Positions 11,940 to 24,500 of a DNA stretch of 64,000 nucleotides are shown here, one piece after another. Position 1 is the stretch's first letter. Every line of letters begins with the position of its first letter. The translations under genes were made by a program, and so were the position numbers. The stretch is from Daphnia pulex (lineage: Eukaryota > Arthropoda > Branchiopoda > Diplostraca > Daphniidae). The stretch covers positions 3,782,001 to 3,846,000 of the forward strand of contig NC_060024.1 in assembly GCF_021134715.1 (NCBI RefSeq), read 5' to 3'. Under the pieces are notes generated by a model. That model made no database searches and was not told where the DNA came from. It saw only the letters and a list, made by a program, of their open reading frames with translations.

Positions 11940-13253
11940 CTGTAAATAGTGATCAGTTTAGAAAGTAAAATCATTAGTAGTTAGAATGCAAATGTAAACA
12001 TCAAGTTGTAAAGTTTTCAAAAGCAACTAGAAGTGAAAACAAAGTTGACCATGTGGTTTTCATGCAGTTTAGTTAATAAATGTAAATAGGAAATACCATA
12101 ATAATATATGGTGAAGACTCTGGTAGAACTTATACGACAAATTCACATCTGATTCACAGCCAGTTTAAAGCAGGAGAAATTTGCCATTGGACGAGAAACC
12201 CCAGAAACCATTAAGCTCAAGCTAGAGTTATGCGTAATTTGTCAGGTTATCTTCAAGGAGTAGAGAAAACATGTAGTAGTTAGATTTTGGTTTTTAAACA
12301 CACATTGACAAAAGATCGCGAATTGAGAAATGTGAAAGGAAGGTTAAGCCATTCTGAGCCATGCAATTTTCTAAATTTACTAATTTTGAATTGATTGAGA
12401 AACAATCTTTACCACCTTACAACCATCGCGGTGACTTGATAACAATCAAATCGTTCATTTTGACCAATTGATCTTTAGCTAATAAAGAATATTTTGGTTT
12501 GATCTCGATTTATTTTTAGACCTGAATCAAGCACGAGCAGAAATTGTCGTAGGCCTAAATGAAAATATTCAAAAAGTTGGAATAATTCGGCATTGCCAAA
12601 TTGTCAAGTTGATCATTTTTCCAAGGAAAAGTGAAAAATTCATTGTTCATTGCAACATCCATAGATGGTGTTGCCCCCCTCAACAACAACGAAATATGAG
12701 ATAAAAATGGCCGGGTCATATGTGTTTATCAAAGGCAGCGCAGTCGTCAAGTAGATAACGGCCAGTCGGCTTGAAAAATAAAGCTCAAGAAAATTTGGTC
12801 CAAGCCAGTTTATCTAGTCCCATGTGTTCCAATTGTCTCTCTAGTTGTTTAGCCACTTTTTTTTGTTGATTCCAACTAGTGGTTGACGTTGTATTTCTCT
12901 ACTAGTCCAAGCCCAGAGAGCCGACGTCTTTTTCTTCATTGTAAGTAGCTAACAAACGTTGAAACGTATCTTGTGCGTGCCTAGAGCAAATTTTTTTAAA
13001 AGAATGGTATGATTTGTTTTAATACTGGTTCAATGCAGTAGCTGGTCACAAGTTTGTGGGATGTTTTTCTTTGTTTAATTCAATCGACAAGTTTCTCAAT
13101 TTCCCGCCCCCACCTCCTCTTACTCCCCTACCGGTTGATTCTTTCATCGGATTCCGCGTTACGTAGTGGACAATCAATTTTCAATAGGTGGCAATTGGTT
13201 TTTCTTAGAAATCACATGGGTGTGTCCAGCATTAAGAGTTTTCATGCAGGATG
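11940..13253. other. divergent intergenic region
   Basis: This separates the minus-strand RS gene from the plus-strand galactosyltransferase, so it probably holds both promoters and the missing first exon of the RS gene. No exon could be supported. One TAGGCCTA palindrome lies at 12550-12557. Confidence 0.45.
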
Positions 13254-13328
13254 GGTAAGGGTAAAGGAGGGTGGAACGTGATGGCGGACATGAATCGTAT
13301 TACACAATTGCCACAAGAGCTTTTTAGG
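13254..13328 (+). other. possible 5' exon of the galactosyltransferase
   Basis: An ATG follows a TGCAG and opens MGKGKGGWNVMADMNRITQL, and the frame reaches a donor-like AG|GTATTC. Spliced to the acceptor CTTCAG at about 13737, it would enter the galactosyltransferase frame (...[10 protein letters not shown]). That would add an amino extension before the membrane anchor, which is unusual for this family. It may instead be a noncoding 5' exon or chance. Confidence 0.3.
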
Positions 13329-13747
13329 TATTCGTGAAACGTATTGATTTTCTGTTTTCTACTGTGCTAGCTTTGCGTTTGTAACGATCGAACACGTCAA
13401 ATTCACCAAGTCGCCAATTTGGTACAATAGGTTAGTCTGAGCTGACTGTGTTAGCCTAACATGTCCAGCTTTGGAAACTAACAAGTGGCCGACAATTGTA
13501 TTTGTTCGCAAACGAACAGGGTAGCAGGTGTTGATGCTTATACGCGTCGCTTAGGCAACCCCCTACCTTCGATATTATACATACACGTACATGCCCCCCA
13601 CGTAACCCAGTGAGACTATAGCTCGTATAATCATTTCAATTGCTAATGTTTTCCAACTAAAATTTCTCGGCTTCTCTCTGGTGTGTGGTGGTTCTCATTT
13701 CTTTTTGGCTTTTTGTCTTTTATTCTCTCAACTTCAGTTTTGCCAGG

Positions 13748-15497
13748 ATGCGGTCGTTAAGCCGTTCATCGGTGTTGACTCTGGCTGCGGGAATGACTTT
13801 CGGCTTTTGTCTGGCTTACATCTTCCATTCCATCCGCTTAAGTCATTCGCCATTCTCCCACTTGTAAGCTGCTTTTATTCATTTCATCATTGGTCTCTTT
13901 GTTTTAACATATTCGCACACTAAAGTTAAATCAACTCTGCATGCTGCACTCAAATAATTCAACTTGACTAAAAAAATGAATTGGTCTGTCATCTCTATCT
14001 GGTTAGCTACAAAGCTCGTTATCCGGGAGATAACGGCGGGGACTCGCATGGCCACGGTCACGATCACGGCGATGTCCACAATGAGGAGGACATGGACAAT
14101 CTCTCGGGCCCTGTCCACGATTTCGGATTGCATGACAGGCACGAAGACTCACACGCCGGTTAGTCAACCATAACATCCGTGTTACTTAATTGTTTCCAGT
14201 TAATTTCTATTCTAATTGCATCAATTGGCCTACAAAATGTCAAAATTGACTAAAATTAATTCATTGATTTGCCCACAGGTGGGGACGAAATCGCGAGAGA
14301 GTTGAGCCAAAAAGTTCGCGTTTTATGTTGGGTCATGACTGGACCGAAGAACCACCAGAAAAAGGCGATTCACGTCAAACGGACGTGGGGCCAACGCTGC
14401 AACGAGCTCATTTTTATGAGTTCTGAAGAAGGTTCGTTGCCAATCTTTTATCTTTAGCTCAAATATTCGATTTCTTCACCGTTTAATCCCCTGGTGGATA
14501 TTTTACACCAACAGATAAGACGTTGCCGGCCGTTGCCTTGCCTGTCGGAGAAGGCCGTGAAAATCTCTGGGGTAAAACTAGAGAGGCGTACCGACACGTT
14601 TGGGAAAATTATCGAGATAAAGCTGATTGGTTCATGAAAGCCGACGACGACACGTAGATTTAAAAAATTATTATTTTGATTTTTTCGTGGTATCAATTGT
14701 AATTTTCGATTCCAGTTATGTCGTGCTGGAGAATCTCCGTTACATGCTCTCGACCTACAATTCTTCGGAGCCGATAGCATTCGGCCACAAATTCAAACCT
14801 TTTGTCAAGCAAGGATATTTCAGCGGTGGTGCTGGTATGTGTCATTTTTATATTGAATTTCGATAATTGGAAATGAATAAATTTTTGGTTTTTTATTATT
14901 CTACTTAGGATATGTCCTGAGCAAAGAAGCCACGAAAAGATTTGTCGAGGAAGGATTGTCAGACTCGTCAAAGTGTAGGGACGATCCTGGAGGAGCTGAG
15001 GACGTTGAAATGGGTAAACTTCCAATTCTGATTATGCTAGTTGTTACAACAGCAATAATTGTTTTGAATTTATTTACACCAGGCAAATGTTTGGCTAATC
15101 TAAACATCAAGGCTGGTGATAGTCGAGACTCGTATGGTAGGGGTCGATTCTTCCCATTCGTCCCCGAACATCATTTGATTCCAGGACATGTCACAAAAGA
15201 CTTTTGGTTCTGGCAGTACATTTATTATCCAGTCAAAGAGGTAGTTAATTCGGACTTTTAACTATCCGATTATTTCTAATAAAAAATTGTAATTTCGTTT
15301 ATTTCAATTAGGGATTAGATTGCTGCTCTGACACGGCGGTATCTTTCCACTACGTTTCGCCCAACGAAATGTACGTGCTAGAGTATCTGATCTATCACCT
15401 GAAACCTTTCGGCATCCAAAACCAATTGCAAGGCACCGCAGCCCCGCCACCCGACCACGATTTGAAAGCAACTCCATGGGCGGGTCCATCGGATTGA
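13748..15497 (+). CDS. C1GALT1: core-1 beta-1,3-galactosyltransferase (T-synthase family)
   Basis: This enzyme adds galactose to GalNAc-Ser/Thr in the Golgi to build core-1 O-glycans. The start [15 protein letters not shown] leads into a type II signal anchor (about residues 9-30). A stem exon follows that is rich in His and acidic residues. Catalytic-domain blocks then appear in order: [26 protein letters not shown], the Mn-binding DDD in [10 protein letters not shown] (near residue 185), [19 protein letters not shown], the [18 protein letters not shown]-like block and FHYVSP. The frame ends with TGA at 15495-15497, about 370 residues, close to the family size. Seven or so exons with short introns all keep frame. 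An AATAAA lies about 215 bp downstream. The ATG follows an acceptor, so a 5' leader exon is likely upstream. Confidence 0.93.
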
Positions 15498-17428
15498 AGT
15501 GAAACAAAAACAAAACAAACACAAGTATCCTACCGAAATCCAAGTCAAATATTGTCTGTGAATTCTTAACTAGTTTTTGTATGAAGGCCAAAAAAAATAT
15601 ATTTATGAAATATTTCATTTAATCGATTCCGAATTTGACATTTTGACTATTCGTTGATGGCACGTAGAATATTAGGAGAAATTTAAAAAATGGCGCCATT
15701 TTTTAAATTTTTCAAATAAAAAGGGAAATCTATATGTTGTTTTTTAAAAAAATAACGCCGCCTATATTTGATTATATCTTTTAGCGCAGAGTTTTATCTC
15801 TTAAGCCGTTTCTTCTTCTTCTTTTGATGTTTTGGATTTTTATATTAAGAAAAAAAATCAAAATGGCGATATCTGCAGAGGGAGAGATGGACTGTGGGCC
15901 CCTGAAGGGTGACCCTACAACCCCGACATTGAACTGACCTTTTGCTGATTGTTGCGATTTGATTAGAATTTGTTTGATTACTGATTAACCTTGCCCTCAA
16001 TTCTTCAGCTCCGTTCTAATCAGCCCTACTTGCATTTTCCCAAATCTATACGAGAACTATTTTATTTTTTTCTATTTCCAATTTCAATTATAACTCTTGA
16101 CAACTTCCCAGTTTACAAGTTCTTCTACGTGACGGACGATAACCTTGATTGCCGCTTCAATCGCCTTGAGATCTTCACCATAGTTTGTCCAGTTTAGAAA
16201 ATTAAATTTTGACTTTCGTCCTTCGACACAAACGGCCAAATAACACGGTAGGATAGCGGAACTACTATTTTATTTATTTTTGTTCCGTCCTATACCTCCC
16301 AAGTGAGGAGCTATAAAGGCCCAAAAAGAAGAGAAAATGGGGTTTCGAGTGACTCATTTGGCGACGACTTTTGACCCGAGAGAGAGCGAACTGTGGTCGT
16401 TAACTAGTCCATCGCGGAACCGAGTTATACAACACCAGCAAGAGGGCGCCCGTCGACGGCCCACTGCAGCTTATAGAGATGGCCCCCCTTCGCGTTGCCA
16501 TGGAGTTTTTCGAAGATAGAATGAAATAAAGGACCTATATAGTTCCTTTTGAGCTGATGGCGTCCTCAGGTTAAGAGAGCTAGGTTACTCTGCAATGTTT
16601 TGTTGTCCAGAAAGAAACTTCCTACACTTTTAAGAGTCGGAAAAAACCATTAACGGAGATGGTGGGGGAGTTCAAAAAAACAATTCCTCTGAAGTTTTAC
16701 TAAAGTCTTATTGTCTTTTCTTTGTCATTCGATCCTGCTGCTGTGAGACTGTCGATCGGAATATTTCAGGTCCCATATACCAACTCGACCAAAAATGGAA
16801 AATGGATCAAATCAATTAAGAAACCAACCAAAATGGTAAAATCCTGACTAATATCAAATCCTGCCAAAAAGCAACTGATGTGTGTAGTATAGGCTATATA
16901 CTGGTGGTGTGTCATTTGTCACTGTCTTTCTGTCATCAACACACCGGGTCTCTTCTTCTTCTTCTTCTTGGTCTCTCTCCTCCGAATCTCCCAGCTGTTG
17001 GCCCGTCTAGTTGGGCACAGAAGAGCAGCTGAGCTGTGATGAGGCCACTTCCTGTCCCCCCCTGGCCTCCCAATGTTATAACACTACCAAAAATTATTCC
17101 CTGTGCACCCAGCCAGCAGCAAACCCAGAAGAAAAAGAAACCAAACCAACTGGCTTTTATTTTTATTTTTCAGGTTCATTTTATTATTATTTTCTTTCAA
17201 CTCTCCCATCGGAACAAAACAAAATATAAAAAGACACACACATAGTATATACGATAACTCTCGAAGACAAAAAGAAACATGTACAACATTTTTTCGGATG
17301 ATTTTTTGAGACTAAATATAACATTTTGGCACGGCTAGTGTTTCGATTTCATTTTAGCCTGGAATATTCGTATAGGAAAGACCAGCAGTTTGCACTGCCC
17401 AAATGATTTCAGCAATTGTTGATTAGTT
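15498..17428. other. intergenic, convergent 3' flanks
   Basis: Two genes end toward each other here. It contains the perfect 20-bp palindrome AAAAAATGGCGCCATTTTTT at about 15687-15706, a (TTC)n run near 16953-16968 and AT-rich 3'UTR-like sequence before the twist stop. No coding exon was supported; open frames at 16.3 and 17.0 kb look random. Confidence 0.5.
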
Positions 17429-18588
17429 TCAGGATGACAAGTCGGCCTGGCTGCTGTTCCAGGCTCCTTCCATCCGCCAGACGCTGAAGGCATAGCTCAA
17501 ACATTCGTTGGCTAAAAACGAGGAATTGCCGCCCATGTTTCCACCACCGCCACTGCCGTTTCCGCTGGCCAGATTCATCCGGTTGTTATTGTTGTTGTTG
17601 TTATGATTGCCCGCCATCATTTGAGGAGGATCGGGAGAAGTGGCCGGGTAATCCGGCGACACCATCGACGGCCCGTGACCCGACGGAGGTAAAACGGACG
17701 TCGAATCGCCCATCGTTTCATCGTCCGTCCTCAAAACCTATTTTTCAAATTAAATAAAAAATTCAAATTTCCCGCCTAAAAATTTAAAAATTTTAAATTT
17801 AAACGCACCTGATATAAAAAGTCGATGTATCTGGCGGCTAATTTGAGCGTCTGGATTTTGGAAAGTTTATCGGACGGAAGGGTGGGGATGATTTTGCGGA
17901 GGGCCGAAAAGGCCTCGTTGAGACTTTGGGTCCGCTGGCGCTCTCTGACATTGGCCAGAACGCGCTGCGATTGGACGTCTTGGTGCTGCTGGAGGTGATT
18001 GAGCGGGAGCGGCGAGGCGTTGCTTCCGCCGGAACTCGACCCGTGATCCATCTGATGACTGCCGCCCGACGACCGGTGCCTCTGCTGCTGCTGAATTCGC
18101 CTCTGTTTGCTGCTGGACGGCATCATCAACGACGACTCGTCTCTGCCGTGCTGCTGCTGCTGCTGCTGGACGCCGCTGTCTCCGCTGTGCTCCGATCCGC
18201 CGGAATCGGAATCCAGCGAGTGTTCCGATCGCCGCTTGCGGCTGTTATTATTATTATTCGTCTGATTGTGGTGATTGTGATGGTGATTGCTGAGAGGTGA
18301 CAGGCTGTTTTCGTGATGCTGCAGGTGATGATGGACGTGACTGTCGCTGTACTCGTGATGGTCTGTATTGAATAATACCAAATCCGTTTCAAAGGCTGTA
18401 CACAATTCAATAGGTTCGGAAAAATTAGGAAAACAAAAATTAGTTGAAATTGAATTAGTCTAAATTGTCAAGCCAAAAACATAAAATGGGAAACAACAAA
18501 ACTAACCGTAAAGAGGTAACATGTCGGAATGCTGTTGCTGTTGGTGAAGGAGTTGCTCTTCTTTGATGAAAGACGACAGAGTGTCCAT
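17429..18588 (-). CDS. twi: Twist bHLH transcription factor
   Basis: Three exons (18588-18507, 18395-17809, 17737-17429) give 325 residues with both introns in frame. The bHLH domain ends exon 2 and reads [20 protein letters not shown], then [20 protein letters not shown] and [10 protein letters not shown]; this basic region, loop and helix 2 are diagnostic of Twist. The carboxyl-terminal WR motif is present as [12 protein letters not shown]. The amino half is low complexity, with poly-His, poly-Asn, a Gln run (CAG repeat) and Ser/Gly stretches, typical of arthropod Twist. Twist sets mesoderm fate and regulates cell migration by binding E-boxes as a dimer. ATG at 18588 ([11 protein letters not shown]) is preferred over an upstream in-frame non-ATG extension. 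Confidence 0.97.
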
Positions 18589-21500
18589 TTGACACGTACA
18601 GGTGGAGATCAAATGATTCAGAATTTTCACAAAATAATTAAAATAATAATTTCTGCACTGAATGTGTCGGATGAACTTGTAGTCGGAGTAGAGAAGACTG
18701 TATGCGACACTCACTCTATAAGTCGACTAACTAAAATATGCATAGAGTTTGCTGCGACGCTAGTCCGTTTATATGCGGCCCTGGCAGCCAGTCAGCTAGG
18801 CGGAGCTTAAGAAAAAGAAAAAAGATCCAACAGACAAGAAGAAGAAGAAGATGTAGGAGGAGCAAAATTTTTCTTCAGGAAAAGATAGAGGGGGCTTTTG
18901 AAAGTCAAGGGAGCTGCTAGCTGCTGGTGCTGCACGGAGGTCGCGACCTCTTCTCTCCTCCCAAGTCTCCCCCCTTCCCATCTCCTTTTGGAGAAACTGG
19001 GTCTCCTCCGAACATCTCGTATTACACGACTCATTAGACCATGGACGTTCCTATCAGTCTCCCAAAAATCTTCTTTTTTCTAGAGAGAGTCTCACCATTT
19101 TGAAATTCAATTTCCATCCGTACGCGTATAAAAATTCGACTTCCGAAAAACTGGTGGAATTGAGGCCACAGAGAAATGCGGATTGACCTGTAATAGATTC
19201 GATTACCACAACAACAGATCGGAATTATTAGAACGGGCGAGAAAAACTTATAACTCAACAAATTTGAATTCATTTTTATTTCGTTCAGTTTCTTTAAAAT
19301 AATCCGATCGTCACGACCAGCGAGTCGAGAATTTGTTTATTTATTTAGACATTTCATTTCGGCGAAGTCAAAACAGCGAACTTCGTACTTTTGTGTGTAT
19401 AAACTTGGTGAACTAATTCCAGATTTTTTAACCAACAAATAAAAATAGGAACTAAAATTATTTTCGTCAAAGTAATAACAACCATTGATGATTTTCTCTT
19501 ATAAACATTTTCGTAAAAAAATAAGGTTCTCGCTCGATGGAGGACGAACAAAAGGGTGTGTTGTTCTTCACAATTTGGTGGTTATAAACAACAGCTCCCG
19601 GCGACTCATCCACCCGCCAAACAGAGCTAAGCTTTTTTAGTTTTTGATTGCGTTTATTGTTTTAAGTCGGCCCCCGGGTTGTTATAAGCAAACGTCGTTC
19701 AAACAGAAAGAGAGCTAGAGGGACATCAGTATATACACAGCGGCTGGGCTCTAGTGTGACAGCCTGAACTGAGCAATAGGACAGCAGCTAGGAGCTAGGG
19801 GGGAGGGCGAAATGTTGATGCTAATGTCCTCCTTTTCTGACTGCCTTAATATGAAGAAAATGCTTTTCTTTTTCCTTTTCGTTTTCTCCCCTGGCCGTGA
19901 TGTTTGTTGTTTGTTGGGCGGTCGAGGCTAATGCGTCCAGCCATTGCCATTACCGACGCTCATCACCTACTCTTTAGCCCTCCCCACACAAAAATCCTGA
20001 GCTGTTTGGTTCCATTTTCCCACAGATTTCGGCGAATTATTTTCTATTTCAAATTTCGCAATTTCCGATGGATTTGAAATTTTAAATTTCGCGCCAATTT
20101 TAGAAGATGAAATCATCGTTGGATGTTGAATGAAAAAGTCAAACTGTTGAAAATGTCCATTCGCACAGTCGTTGTAGTGAGAACTGGAGGTCAGCTCATT
20201 GATCCGATGAGAACCGCAAAACATGCGATGATTTGTCATACAATCTTTTTAAAATATTTTTTAAAAAAAGTTTTAAATTGTCATTTCGCAGGGCGTCGTC
20301 GAATTAGGAGAAATTGTCACTTTTGGCGGTGACACCTTCTGACGAGCGAAAAATAAAAAATAAAAAAATGAAATAAAAAAAAGGGTTCGAGACTTTCGAT
20401 GGCCGCCTGTTAAGTGACGAGTTCTATACTCTATCAAAAAACTAAGAAAAAAAGGAAAGAAAGAAGAGATGGCATCACAGTGGGATCTGCTGTCGGCCTG
20501 TGACATTGACCGCGGGAAGTTGATGATTAGCACCCGAGACCCATGTGCCATCTCAATTACATCTCAGGTAGTATATGGACAGAGGCTGCGAACTATATGG
20601 ACAGCACCAAGAAAATAGAAGAAGAGATATATCTTTATTATCAGCCTACATATCAACTTGTTTGCGGCTTCGTTAGGGGTGGATCCGGCATTGCGCGAAT
20701 GTCTATGGAGATGTGACGAACGGAACTGCCCTCCGCCATGGGAAAGATGCTCTCGGTTCGTCCACACACCAAGGCAGCAGCAGGGAGAGACTAGCCCAGC
20801 AGTGCGGTGTCCGTCTGATGTGCCCGTCACCTCACAGTTGAGCCGGCCGGTGGGGATCCCTAGAGGAGAGAGTGGGACCTTAGCGATGAAACCTACACGG
20901 AGAGGGCAGAGAGCTAGACGAGTCGGGTCATTCGAGGTCATTCTCACGCCCATTCTTTTACTAATGTAGACTACAACACCATGCACACACATTGTGTGTA
21001 TATGGACCCAGGGATTTATCGAGTCCGCCTTTGTGTTCCTCTTCAATCAATCGGACATTTTTATGCAATGGGAAATAAATCGATGGACTCGATGAATTGG
21101 GGAATTTTGAGAAAAGAAAAGATTTGGTTCTCACTGTGAAATGTTGATTACATAATGGACTATATCTTATCTCTATCACTTCTAAAAAGGTACTTCTGCA
21201 ATGGAGAACATGTCTGTGATGAATATTCATATAGAATATTAGTTTTTTCGAAATTGATAACAATATCTTGTAATTCACTAGAAAATAAAAATACCACAGG
21301 CAGTCTGGCAGTTGTTGTCTGTAGTTGGAGATCCTTATCAGAATAGAACTGTCTAACCTGTTGTGACACTTGTTGTTACTGAGCTGTACGTAATCTTGAA
21401 AAAACGTAAAGAAATATGGTCATTACGAGAAACTTAAGTACGGGATATTAAAAGAAATCTGTGATATACCTGCTATAGTAGGATCTACTCACTACTGGAA

Positions 21501-24500
21501 TAACATTGGCACTTTTAGAAGTCCACAGTCATAACTTCTTCTGACAATCTCTCCTAACCAAGTAAAACTTTACTGTGTCTTTAACTGCCAAAAACATTTA
21601 TTTTTAAACCTAGCACTTATTTGAGGTTTGTTCTGTCTCTCACACTGGATAACTACACTCATAACATGATAACTTCAGAGTTCGTAAGTTCGTAATCGTT
21701 AATTGTCAACAATAACACTGGCAATCGTTGCCAAATCCAAATGCGGAGTGCTTAACTTAACATTTTACAAATTTACTATGAATTATGAAATATGAAATGT
21801 GATGCAACACTAAAACCTCGATCAAATAGAAAATATGAAATAATTATCGAATTTAATTTAATATAGGCATACAAAATCAGCATCTCTATTTTTCCATACA
21901 CACACTGTATATATACATGAATCGTGTTTACACTATGGAGATTTGTCTTAAGGTTGATAGGGGCGAAGTCAAAATTTGGTAGTTTTTTTGTTGTTTTTTT
22001 TTTAGAAAAAATAAAAAAACATAAAAAAAGCAACTGGTGCTGGTGGTGTGCTGCAATAAACTCGTCTTTTGACCGCCCAGCACTATACAGTTGGTCCATG
22101 TAGTACCGTATATACATACAAACTATAAACATCTTCTTTTATATTCCTTCCACTGGCTGTTGTTTCAGCTCAGCTGTTTCAAAAAAAGGCCCAAAAAAAA
22201 AAGGAACAAAAACCAAAGGCGGTGGTGGTTTATACATACAAGGGGGCTAGCCCCTGGCTGGCTGCTGATGGTATTGCCATCCACCACACACAGGTCTTGC
22301 GATAGACGCTGTATGGAAAGAGCCTGACAATAGTGCAGCTGATGTGCACCACCACCAAGATGGAATAGGGCAATAAAAAGAACTTTGCCTTGGCTCCCAG
22401 TCCAGTACGACAATAGTCCGTCCTTATCACAATGACCTGCCCTGAACTTGAAGCATATAAAGAGCCATATAGTAGAATCAACCATATCATTCACCAACAG
22501 CGCGGTGGCTCGCGCATGTGTATCCACATTTCAATATATATAAAAAGGCTCTCCCTTTTTCGGTCATTTCATCTTTTATTTTCACAATCAAAAATAACAA
22601 AAAAAGACAACGTCTCCATTCTTCGATGTCTATACCGCAGCCGGTGTGTTTTTTTCTTTCTTTCTTTTTCTCCATTGGTTTCACGTGTGCCGAGAATATC
22701 AGATAGGAAACAAAAACTGATGATCTATTCAGTTTAAAATCACAAAGAGGTATAGAGATAGATACCTATGCCTTATCTGGGTGAACAATGAAGGCACACG
22801 CGTACATTCATATTCGAATTGAAATGGGGAACTTTCACTGGCTTTATTGTACAACTACCTAGGCCTACAGCGCAAATAGATATACGTATCAATGCAACAT
22901 ACACGATGGGCGATCTCGTCGCACGTGCTGTTGATAGCATTTATCTTTCTATACTCTGGAACACCCGCGCCGTGGTCAATCAATGCAATTGCTGAACGCT
23001 ATCAGCTCTTTTATTGAAAATATTTGCCAACACCTGAAGCCGAAACTTTAACTAGTTGTTGCTATTGAAAACTGACCTTTATATTTTAAATTTGTTTGAA
23101 ATCATCATATTGGATTTTTCCGTGTTTTATTACGCGCCAAATTTGAAAAATTTACAAACGCCATCTAACACAATTTCTCGCCAAAGTGATGAAATTCAAC
23201 GATAAATGAACGATATTTTTTATCAATCAATCATTGCTTATTTTGTTTTCCATTTTTACCAAAATTATTATCGAAGTATTTTTGTAAAAATTTTTAATTC
23301 TGTATTTTCCATTTTCCGTGTTTTATAGTTTTTACAGTCGATTAAAAGGTGGGTGATATTAGGTGCCACAACGTCTCCCATGCATGAAGCTTTACATTGT
23401 ATAGTCTATTCCATTGTCAAGAAAAAGCAATATATCATCCTTTCATCTATATATGTAGGCCTATCCTCCTGTATAGTCTATTTGAATGGTTGACAAGTGC
23501 GGGGTGCTACTGCCGGGTGCCCAGCAGGTTTTATATACACCGTCTACCTGCTGATGGCCAAAAACATTCAAGAGATATACATCTATTATTAGGCTCCCCT
23601 TGTATATTTAGAACCAAACCATCCCACCTTTTTTTTTAAAGAAGTCACCAATGAGGAGTAACCGTCTTCATGGCCAGTTATACACCGTCAAGAGGGAGGA
23701 GCTTAAAATGCACCTTGACGCACGGGGGAGAAAACAAATTTCCAACCAATGGTTTTTCGAAATGTGTTTCGATTTAAACTACAGCCAATCCTTTTTGCAG
23801 GCCTCGACAATATTTCACTTTTTATCGATGTGTTTTGCCTTTCTGGTCAACTTCAAAAGGTTCAAAGGAGCGCAGGTCAAAAGCTGAATGCTCTTCATTA
23901 GTTGGACGTCTCGGAAAAACACGAAAGGCTTGTGTATAGGCTACGAAAAAATATAAGAAATCTTCGCTAATGAATAAGAGCGCAGAGGAAATGTCACTTC
24001 CTTTTCCAGCAGGGATGAGACTCTTTCAGGAGCTCTTGCTGCCCACGACGACCCGCAGCAGCGATTGACTTTTGAAAAGGTATCAATTTAAAACATGTGC
24101 CAAGATTTCCACCGACTAATATATATAGAAGGTCTCTAATCTAAATTGTCACTTTGATTCTAAATGCTGGTCATTATTATTTATAGTGCTACCAAGTGCA
24201 ATGCTCTCGGCATATTTCTATAAGCAATAACCCGCAAAGGTTAAACATGTGTGGCGAGTATAAGCATTAAGCCTATTAATGGATGTGTGTAAGCCAACAT
24301 AAAATTAAATTTTGTTTTAAAAAATTATTAAGCAAAATGAGATTTTATTCTGCATTCAAAATTAATTGTACCAGATGTTACAATAAAATATAAGATATCA
24401 ACTGCCTAAAAGAAATAATAGGTGGGTTCAAAAATGGGATAGTATAGGCCTACATGTTTATATTTCCATGTTTTCCCGCTATAAATATTCTGCGAGTCAC

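Noticed and set aside
20564-21046. 160-codon minus-strand open frame upstream of twist
   Set aside because: No motif, no splice support, and the opposite strand is open too; base composition explains it.
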